Part shown: positions 54,732 through 61,634 of the stretch, in pieces
Position numbering within the stretch: position 1 is the first letter of the stretch
How the letters are laid out: every line of letters starts with the position of its first letter
Assembly (NCBI GenBank): GCA_000775715.1
Contig: JRWQ01000007.1
Location: 372,001-436,000 of the forward strand
Source of the DNA: Vibrio tubiashii
GTDB taxonomy: Bacteria > Pseudomonadota > Gammaproteobacteria > Enterobacterales > Vibrionaceae
DNA: 64,000 nucleotides
Direction: 5' to 3'
The notes under the pieces: generated by a model
Told to the model about the DNA's origin: nothing
The model's database searches: none
Seen by the model: only the letters and a program-made list of their open reading frames with translations
Translations under genes and position numbers: made by a program

Positions 54732-55894
54732 TCATTGAGATGCTATTGGTGTTAATCGTATTAGTGCCAGGATTGCTACTGTTGGTAGAGCTTACGTTGT
54801 CAATTTTGACCAAGCAGAGTAATTCTAGTGGATTTACCAAGGACTCTGAGAAATCAATGCGTCTCGCTATTGTTATGCCAGCTCACAACGAAGAAGCAGT
54901 AGTCGCTAAGGCAGTAACTTCAATCCACGATCAGCTTACAGAAGGGGATTTGCTCGTTGTAGTTGCCGATAACTGTAGTGATACAACTGCTGATATTGTT
55001 CGAGATCTTGAATTAGCTCATGTCGTGGTGTTAGAGCGGAGGGATACGATTAACCGAGGTAAAGGGTTTGCTCTCGATCACGGCCACAGTTACCTAAAGC
55101 AACAAAATATAGAGTTCGATACTTTAGGGGTAATTGACTCAGATTGCGTGTTTGCAGAACAGGACGCAGTAGACCATATAAAGCAATATGCGAAAGCTGC
55201 CGATCTGTTCCAAGTCGGTTATCTGATGCAATCAAACGCCAACACTTCTTTACTGTCTTCGTTTGCATGGTTTCTAAAAACAGCGTCGCGTTCGATCGGA
55301 ATGATGAAGCTATTTGGTGCATGTCATATTCAAGGCTCAGGCTTTTTTATCTCATCTAAAATCGCCACCAATGTAGATTTTGCATCAGGAAGTATCGTCG
55401 AAGATCTTGAACTTGGACTTAACATGGCTGAGAAAAAGGTGTTTTGTAAGTACCTGCCTAGCGTAACGCTTTTATCTGAGATGCCTTCTGATGTTGAAGT
55501 TCTTCAAACTCAAAAATCACGCTGGGAAGTTGGGCACCTCAAGGTTTTAATAGAAGAAGCTTTACCTCGCGCATGGCGCGCAATCAAGCAGGGCAATGTG
55601 CGTTATTTATTACTGGTGTGCGACCTTTCCGTCCCTCCACTCATCACTTATCTCGCGGGTTTGGTGGTGTTGATGTGCGTGTTAGCCCTGTTTACTAGCA
55701 TAGGCGCATTGATGGTATTTGCATGTTTGCTAACGTTTTTACCATTGCTTTACCTACATTGGAAAAGGTTTTGCAGCCTGTTTGAGGTTGATTTCGCATT
55801 CAGCCAGATAGTTGCTTACGTCCTAGTCAAATTTAAAGTTATTACGAATTACTCCAACAAAAAGTCACGAGCTTGGAATAAAACAGAAAGGTAG
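54728..55894 (+). CDS. Membrane-anchored glycosyltransferase family 2 protein
   Basis: A 388-residue GT2 enzyme. An N-terminal span (about 3-25), then the GT-A domain: LAIVMPAHNEEAVVAKAV near 48, VVADNCSDTTADIV near 79, GVIDSDCVFAEQD (metal-binding DSD) near 136, a catalytic SIVEDLELGLNMAEKKV near 223 and a QKSRWEVGHL motif near 261. Two or three C-terminal spans follow. Processive synthases share the Q-x-x-R-W, so chain elongation is possible. Overlaps its neighbour upstream by ATGA. Confidence 0.9.
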   Translation: MIIEMLLVLIVLVPGLLLLVELTLSILTKQSNSSGFTKDSEKSMRLAIVMPAHNEEAVVAKAVTSIHDQLTEGDLLVVVADNCSDTTADIVRDLELAHVVVLERRDTINRGKGFALDHGHSYLKQQNIEFDTLGVIDSDCVFAEQDAVDHIKQYAKAADLFQVGYLMQSNANTSLLSSFAWFLKTASRSIGMMKLFGACHIQGSGFFISSKIATNVDFASGSIVEDLELGLNMAEKKVFCKYLPSVTLLSEMPSDVEVLQTQKSRWEVGHLKVLIEEALPRAWRAIKQGNVRYLLLVCDLSVPPLITYLAGLVVLMCVLALFTSIGALMVFACLLTFLPLLYLHWKRFCSLFEVDFAFSQIVAYVLVKFKVITNYSNKKSRAWNKTER

Positions 55895-55900
55895 TCTTAC

Positions 55901-56647
55901 ATGATGGAACATAGTGTATTTGGTTTGAAGTATCACGCACTGAGCGAGAGCGAAACCATAAACCATATTTTTGACACATTGGATACACCAAAGGCGTTAG
56001 TAAGATCTGACCTTAACGTGGGTACTGTGGTGTCAGCGCAGGAAGATAGCAATATTGCTAACTATATTAGTGACTCTGATTTAGTCAATATCGACGGAAT
56101 GGGTGTACTGTTCTATCTTAAGTTGAGAGGAATTCATCTCGAGCGCTATACTGGTGTCGATCTGTTTTTAGACATACTTAAACGCTGTAATGCATCGGGT
56201 AACAGTGCTTTTCTGTTCGGAGCTAAGCCTGAGGTTTTGGATAAAGCGGAACAACGCATTCAAGCTCAGTACGGTGATGTTATTGCTGGTAAGCAACATG
56301 GCTATATCGACCTGAGTAGCGAAGAAGCATGTAAAAACGCGGTTGAAAAAATCAATGATTCTGGCGCCGATTTTTTGTTTGTTGGAATTAAGTCACCAGA
56401 GAAAGAGATATTCATCAAGAAGTATCGCTCTGAGCTTAAAGTGTCTTGGATTTTCGGTGTTGGTGGCGCCATTGATGTTGTTGCGGGCGAAGTACAACGA
56501 GCACCAGAGTGGATACAGAAAATTGGTTTTGAGTGGTTGTATCGTGTTTATCAAGAGCCAAAGCGAATGTGGAAACGTTATTTGGTTTCAAACAGTAAGT
56601 TCTTGTGGTTAATCATCCAAAATTTGTTTAGCCGGAGAGCGGCATGA
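55901..56647 (+). CDS. WecG/TagA/CpsF family glycosyltransferase (GT26)
   Basis: A 248-residue membrane-associated transferase. NIDGMGVLFYLKLRGIHLER near 66-85 holds the catalytic aspartate region, and the C-terminal signature GVGGAIDVVAGEVQRAPEWI, then GFEWLYRVYQEPKRMWKRY, is diagnostic. Family members transfer ManNAc or ManNAcA to a lipid-linked sugar, consistent with wecB in the same operon. It overlaps the next gene by 4 nt (ATGA). Confidence 0.92.
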   Translation: MMEHSVFGLKYHALSESETINHIFDTLDTPKALVRSDLNVGTVVSAQEDSNIANYISDSDLVNIDGMGVLFYLKLRGIHLERYTGVDLFLDILKRCNASGNSAFLFGAKPEVLDKAEQRIQAQYGDVIAGKQHGYIDLSSEEACKNAVEKINDSGADFLFVGIKSPEKEIFIKKYRSELKVSWIFGVGGAIDVVAGEVQRAPEWIQKIGFEWLYRVYQEPKRMWKRYLVSNSKFLWLIIQNLFSRRAA

Positions 56648-57525
56648 AGAACCCTATATCGGTCGTAATTCCTCTTTACAACAAAGAGGATTACATTCGG
56701 CGTGCACTCGACTCGGTTTTGGAACAAAGTTACCCCGCTGAAGAAATCATTGTTGTTGATGATGGTTCGACCGACGATTCTGCATTAATCGTCAAGCAGG
56801 AGTACCCGACTGTTCGGTTAATTACACAAGCTAACGCGGGTGTGTCTGCAGCAAGGAATAAAGGGCTTTCGGTAGCATCCAATGGGTTGGTTGCGCTATT
56901 AGATGCAGATGATCAATTTTGTCCGGATCACTTACTCCACTTAAACGAGTTGTATAACCGAAACCCCGGCTTCGCGCTATATGGCAATAACTTCAAGCAA
57001 GTCAGCACCGAGCGCGAGGTAGACAAAACCATCAAATACGAAGTAAGAAACTATATCGCTGAATATCCGAATCAAGGCGGTCTAGTAAACTCAAGTTCTT
57101 CGTTGATCAATAAGTCGCTGTTGGACAGTGATGAAGTGTTCCCTATCGGTATAACCATGGGTGAAGACGTGTATACATGGGTTAAGTTAATCTCACTGAG
57201 TAAAGGCATGGTGCCCGTGAGCAGCTATGTTGGTTCTATTTATTATGATGACACTGATGGTGCGATGAACTCTGGTAAATCCAAGCCATTCCCTGAAGTA
57301 TTAAAACCTTACAGTCCACTTTGGCAGTATAACAAAACGCTTACATATCAGTTTGAAAGACATTTCTTTGAAGATTATGTTCGCTCAATTTACCACTGCG
57401 GAACTCGTTGGGAACTCGTTAAAGCACTTATACAGGTGAGAAAACGATACGTGGCTAAGTTCGCACTGAAATTGTTCGTTCCCGCTCAAGTCATTGGTTT
57501 TGCAAAAAGCCTTCGCACTACGTAG
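56644..57525 (+). CDS. Glycosyltransferase family 2 protein
   Basis: A 293-residue soluble GT-A transferase: ISVVIPLYNKEDYIRRALDS (about 4-23), IIVVDDGSTDDSALIV near 35, NAGVSAARNKGL near 63 and VALLDADDQFCPDHL near 82 with the DxD metal site. TMGEDVYTWVKLI near 175 is the acceptor-side ED motif. It has no membrane span. Fourth transferase of the cluster, coupled to the GT26 gene. Confidence 0.93.
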   Translation: MKNPISVVIPLYNKEDYIRRALDSVLEQSYPAEEIIVVDDGSTDDSALIVKQEYPTVRLITQANAGVSAARNKGLSVASNGLVALLDADDQFCPDHLLHLNELYNRNPGFALYGNNFKQVSTEREVDKTIKYEVRNYIAEYPNQGGLVNSSSSLINKSLLDSDEVFPIGITMGEDVYTWVKLISLSKGMVPVSSYVGSIYYDDTDGAMNSGKSKPFPEVLKPYSPLWQYNKTLTYQFERHFFEDYVRSIYHCGTRWELVKALIQVRKRYVAKFALKLFVPAQVIGFAKSLRTT

Positions 57526-57548
57526 CATTGATAGAGGATTAGAACGGA

Positions 57549-58205
57549 ATGGGGAACATTAGAGCAACTCTGTTTTCATCTTTTGGTGTAATGCTGTCTT
57601 GCCTGCTGTTCTATGCGGGTGCGAACTATATGCACCAGTCGATAGTGACGGGTGCGATTGAGCGGCAAATCACCCAGTTCGGAGTTACGCAAAAAGATGG
57701 GCAAGTTGATGCTATATTTGAACTATCGGAACTATCGCCAGACTCGAAATTTGCAACCGCGCATGATCTTAATACCTACGTGAAACTGCTACAGTGGCAG
57801 CATTATTACATGCCGCAAGCTAACTCGGATAACGAAATTGGCCAGTTATTAAACCAAAGCTTGTTACTCCGGCCAACTTGGTCACCGACCTATATTGAAT
57901 CTTATAAGCAAGCTCAGTTGCTGGGTGACCATGAACAAGCGGAGAAGTACTTAAGTTTTGCCACCAAGTTCGCACCTTATGCACCGGCAACTGTACTCAC
58001 TAATATTGATGCAGTGTTTTCTCAATGGGAGCAAACTAGCAAAGAGAGCAAAATAAAGGCTTCAAAGCAGCTCGTTTTCTTCGCAACTCAATGGCAACAC
58101 AAGAAGGCGTTTAATGAAATGATTACCTATTCCTCAGGTAAAGGTCGTATATGTCGATTGCTTGATTTCAATAAGCTATCTCCTGCTGCTTGCGGCGATA
58201 TTTAA
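57549..58205 (+). CDS. Membrane-anchored hypothetical protein, VpsP-like by position
   Basis: A 218-residue protein with one N-terminal span (about 8-25), followed by a helical soluble domain. LLNQSLLLRPTWSPTYIESY and AEKYLSFATKFAPYAPATVL look like tetratricopeptide-type helix pairs. In vps-II-type loci a small membrane protein of this kind (VpsP) ends the operon; the homology is inferred from position and layout. It is the last plus-strand gene of the cluster. Confidence 0.72.
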   Translation: MGNIRATLFSSFGVMLSCLLFYAGANYMHQSIVTGAIERQITQFGVTQKDGQVDAIFELSELSPDSKFATAHDLNTYVKLLQWQHYYMPQANSDNEIGQLLNQSLLLRPTWSPTYIESYKQAQLLGDHEQAEKYLSFATKFAPYAPATVLTNIDAVFSQWEQTSKESKIKASKQLVFFATQWQHKKAFNEMITYSSGKGRICRLLDFNKLSPAACGDI

Positions 58206-58234
58206 TGTAGGGTAATAATAGCTGGAGGCGTGTG

Positions 58235-58678
58235 CTACGCTTTCAGGCGACTTTTCCAACTTAATACCGCGCGTTCCAGTACAGAAAAGCACTGCTCGAA
58301 CACTTCCATCTCTTGTCCTATAGGGTCATGAACTTCACCCACGCCAATCCATTGCCCAATTAATAGAGTTTTCGCCCTAGCACCTTGAGAAACTTGAGCA
58401 ACTTGTTCGATGTGCTCATGCGTCATGACTAAGATTAAGTCGTGTTGGGATACTAGTTCAGGTGTCAGTTGCTGGGCTTGCAGGCGGGAAATATCTAGAC
58501 CATTCTGCTTAGCAACTGACTGAGAGTTTGTCACAGGGTGAACACCAGATAGTTGGTGCCTATCAACAAACACTCCGGCTGAATCAATATTTAAACTTGG
58601 CATATGCTTTTCAAATAGCGCATGTGCGATAGGTGAGCGACAGATATTGCCTGAACATACGATCAGAATGTTATTCAT
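58235..58678 (-). CDS. Low-molecular-weight protein tyrosine phosphatase (Wzb-like)
   Basis: A 147-residue phosphatase with the active-site loop VCSGNICRSPIAHALFE (C-x5-R, about 8-24) and the general acid in VHDPIGQE near 116. It has the Wzb/Etp length and probably dephosphorylates the Wzc-like kinase encoded on the opposite strand. It starts 4 nt after the O-antigen-ligase-family gene on the same strand, so the two are co-transcribed. Confidence 0.92.
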   Translation of the reverse strand: MNNILIVCSGNICRSPIAHALFEKHMPSLNIDSAGVFVDRHQLSGVHPVTNSQSVAKQNGLDISRLQAQQLTPELVSQHDLILVMTHEHIEQVAQVSQGARAKTLLIGQWIGVGEVHDPIGQEMEVFEQCFSVLERAVLSWKSRLKA

Positions 58679-58682
58679 TCGT

Positions 58683-60107
58683 TTATTGTGCCTTTATAGG
58701 TTGCCTTGCAGTCCCTACGCGCTGGGGGAGTTTAAGTATTCCGGTTGCTGGAAGCACAGACGTTGCATTGGCAAAGAACAGAATTAGAAGAAAAGTCAGC
58801 GCGTTAGCAGTGGGCTGTAGGTTAAAGTCTACGCTAATATGAATCATCATACCAATCATCGCCATTATGCTACCAAGAGCAATGCCTTTCATTGTGCGGC
58901 TATTACGTCGTTGTATGGTGCGAATAGCACGACAAAACGAGTAAATGATAACAGTGCCTAGTAACAATGTTGCGGGGATACCGGCCTCAACCGCGAATTG
59001 GACATAATCGTTGTGGGCATGATCATAGAATCCGATATCTGCTTTGGAGTACATAGGAAAGACAGAATAGAAACTCGCCATACCTGTTCCAGTAAATGGG
59101 AAATCACGAATAATATCTAAACACCACACCACGACTTGGTCGCGGGTTTCACCAATTAATGAGGTCTCTGCGATACGTTGTTTGACTTTAGCTAACCCGA
59201 ATAAAGCGCCAACTACTATGGTGTCGATGGCAACTATGCTCGCGACCAATAAAGGTAATGCTCTAGGCTTGTGCTTGTATAGTAGTAGTGCTAGAGCGCC
59301 ACCAATAGTAACAGCCGCAAAAAACGCGGTATTACCCATTCTCGAGCGTGTCATCACCAAACCAATGACCATAATCACTAGACAAAGCCTTATGAACATT
59401 TTGTTGCTTAGAATGCTTTCCAGTATGCGTCTCAGGTGAGTTCGCCATGAGCCAGATTTGCTGACGTGTAATTGGGTGACAATCAAACCTAAACCAATAC
59501 ATAACGCCATCATTAAATAGTTAGCTAAGTGATTCTTGTAGACAAAAGAACCGGTGGCGATGTTCTGCTCAGGTAGCTTAAAGATTAAGCTTTCAGTGAT
59601 GTTGAGCAGGACCATGAAAGAGGCATAAAACGCTTGGAAAGTAGCGCCTACCACTAAGCATGTCGCCATTGAGCGTAGTCTTTGGCTCGAGTTAATTATA
59701 AATATCGCGTTAATGACGACCAGTGTGTAGGCAATTCCTTTGTATAACGAGATAAGCGTCATGCTAGGGTCGAGAGAGATTGAGCCTTTGCTGGAAGTTA
59801 TCAACTGGTAGATCTCCGCGCTATTGGGAGAAATTACACGTAGGAAATCAATCGGGAAAGGTAGTGTTTGGATAAAGACCCATAACTGGAAAGCGACTAA
59901 GGTAAATACTAAGTACTTATAGCGAGCTAGGTACTCTAGAGGTAAATTACCTCGGTATGCCGCAATCAAGGTGACGCTCTGAATGGCTATCCACATTTCA
60001 AGAATAGACCACGCCCAAACTCGATTGCTTCCGAGTGGGATAGGGAGCCAGACTATAAGCGCAAGAAAAGAGTAATAGCTTAGTTTTTCGAGAGTATGGT
60101 TTTGCAT
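58683..60107 (-). CDS. O-antigen ligase/polymerase family membrane protein
   Basis: A 474-residue protein with about twelve spans and the Wzy_C motif: VMTRSRMGNTAFFAAVTIGG near 254, then FTGTGMASFYSVFPMYSK near 337 and FYDHAHNDYVQFAVEAGIPA near 358. HAHNDYVQ is characteristic of polymerase/ligase proteins linked to exopolysaccharide loci. A second Wzy-like protein beside the one at 52321 may ligate or cap the polymer. A terminator lies just upstream of its start. Confidence 0.87.
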   Translation of the reverse strand: MQNHTLEKLSYYSFLALIVWLPIPLGSNRVWAWSILEMWIAIQSVTLIAAYRGNLPLEYLARYKYLVFTLVAFQLWVFIQTLPFPIDFLRVISPNSAEIYQLITSSKGSISLDPSMTLISLYKGIAYTLVVINAIFIINSSQRLRSMATCLVVGATFQAFYASFMVLLNITESLIFKLPEQNIATGSFVYKNHLANYLMMALCIGLGLIVTQLHVSKSGSWRTHLRRILESILSNKMFIRLCLVIMVIGLVMTRSRMGNTAFFAAVTIGGALALLLYKHKPRALPLLVASIVAIDTIVVGALFGLAKVKQRIAETSLIGETRDQVVVWCLDIIRDFPFTGTGMASFYSVFPMYSKADIGFYDHAHNDYVQFAVEAGIPATLLLGTVIIYSFCRAIRTIQRRNSRTMKGIALGSIMAMIGMMIHISVDFNLQPTANALTFLLILFFANATSVLPATGILKLPQRVGTARQPIKAQ

Positions 60108-60115
60108 ATAAAGCC

Positions 60116-60140
60116 AAAAAGCCCAACGTTCGCTGGGCTT
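60116..60140 (-). terminator. Terminator after the small secreted protein
   Basis: AAGCCCA/TGGGCTT stem extended by CG pairs around a short loop. On the minus strand it is followed by TTTTT. It lies between the secreted-protein stop and the ligase-family ATG, so it could partly uncouple them. Confidence 0.75.
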
Positions 60141-60165
60141 ATATGTATCGTGTCATGTCTAGAGA

Positions 60166-60624
60166 TTAGTTTGGTGAAACAACACCTGCTCCGCCGCCGC
60201 CATTACTGCCAACGGCAGGAGTCGCTGGTGGAGCCAGTGGTGATCCCTGGATAGATGGGATACCTGCCGCGGTTGCTTCCGAAACTTCTGTTGGGTCGAG
60301 ACCTGCTAGTAGTGCTGCAGTAGTAATAGCTTCGTTTGAAACTCCGGTTTCACGTGATAGATCTGCGATAGCTTGCAATTGCTCTGGAGCCGCGTTTAGT
60401 GCTTCAGCAATCGCAAACTGAGGATCTACATTGTCGTTGTTCAATAATACAGCAAGAATATCTAAAACCGATTCTGGGTTTGCTTGGTAGGCATTTTGGA
60501 TTGCCTGCTCGCTTGGAGCACCATTTAGTTGTGCTAGTACTTCACTGTCTAAATTCTCGTTGGCAAGAGAATATGAAGAAAATATTAAAGCAGATAGACA
60601 CGAAATAGTTAAAAGGCGCTTCAT
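60166..60624 (-). CDS. Small secreted alanine-rich protein, hypothetical
   Basis: A 152-residue exported protein. The signal peptide is about 1-21 (SSYSLANEN). The mature part is acidic and helical (VLAQLNGAPSEQAIQNAYQA; ATAAGIPSIQG). A flexible proline/glycine tail follows, APPATPAVGSNGGGGAGVVS. Repeated short helices with Ala-Leu spacing suggest a small assembly or matrix protein, but I know no family. Upstream of, and separated by a terminator from, the ligase-Wzb genes, so probably expressed more strongly than they are. Confidence 0.75.
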   Translation of the reverse strand: MKRLLTISCLSALIFSSYSLANENLDSEVLAQLNGAPSEQAIQNAYQANPESVLDILAVLLNNDNVDPQFAIAEALNAAPEQLQAIADLSRETGVSNEAITTAALLAGLDPTEVSEATAAGIPSIQGSPLAPPATPAVGSNGGGGAGVVSPN

Positions 60625-60824
60625 TACTTATCCTTGTTGGTTATCGACGTTAACTCGTTGAATAAACTCTAACAAGCTTTGCTACGATAGCAAACAGTGC
60701 CCGGTGAAATAGGTGTTTCAATATTTGGAATATGGCAAATTTTCAATGAAATATTGTTTAAAAGAATAAAAGGGTGCGTTTTCGACTGATTTGTAGGTTG
60801 TTACGCTCAAGGAAAGCTGAACAT

Positions 60825-61442
60825 TTAGCGTTTGAACGTATTCTTCTGTATAAAATAATCAATCTGCTTAGGTACAAATGAAGAATAAATCATACTAGTA
60901 TGGCTGTTTCTCACTTCAATGTGGTCAGTCATCCCCTCTATTTTGGTCTCTTCAACGGTGACAGTGCCGTCAGACATTATCTTATTGTCCATTAATAGCA
61001 ACGAACGAGCGCCTAGGGGTAAAGTACCAGCAATACAGCCTAAACGTTGTGGTAACGACCAACTCGATTCATGCTGAGCTAAACCAAAAAAAGGGGCGTT
61101 GCCAAGTATTGCACTGATGCCCAGTTCTTGAATTCTGGTCACAATAGACGCTCCTTGCATGGGAGACCCTATGGTTACAACATGCGAAACAGTGTCTAGA
61201 TCGGGCTTTCGAGCTTCTAAGTAGTGTTTGATGATGAGCCCGCCTAGGCTATGACCGACAAGGACATTACAAGTGGATGTAGACAGAGCATTGTCGATAG
61301 ATGAGAACACTTGTTGTTCATCGATAGCCACACTGTTGTAGGATAGGATTTTGGTTCGATAGCCGAAATCCCTAAGGCGATGGCTTAATGGCTGCATGAC
61401 CATGCCGTGCATATAAAGCCCATGTAAGATAATGATTTTCAT
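60825..61442 (-). CDS. Alpha/beta hydrolase, lipase/esterase-like
   Basis: A 205-residue serine hydrolase. The first strand and oxyanion HG motif are in MKIIILHGLYMHGMVMQPLS, the nucleophile elbow is VGHSLGGLIIKHY near 68, and a histidine in EVRNSHTSMIYS near 186 can complete the triad. I start at the ATG 61442, giving the usual N-terminus; the frame opens upstream at 61481. Short lipase-like hydrolases of this type occur in vibrios with unknown substrates. Confidence 0.82.
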   Translation of the reverse strand: MKIIILHGLYMHGMVMQPLSHRLRDFGYRTKILSYNSVAIDEQQVFSSIDNALSTSTCNVLVGHSLGGLIIKHYLEARKPDLDTVSHVVTIGSPMQGASIVTRIQELGISAILGNAPFFGLAQHESSWSLPQRLGCIAGTLPLGARSLLLMDNKIMSDGTVTVEETKIEGMTDHIEVRNSHTSMIYSSFVPKQIDYFIQKNTFKR

Positions 61443-61634
61443 ATGAATCCCCACAGCAAAGCTTATAGAGAATCTAACCATTTTCTTTGATTAACGCACT
61501 CAGTTTTTGTCTAGTTTGTGCAGCGACGCAACCACCAACCAGGTGTTGGTTAACATCGCTGCATTAACTATTCAGTCGCTAAATTTATCGCCTTTTATGC
61601 AGTGTTTTGGCGGTTGATTTAGCACCTTTCGCTT

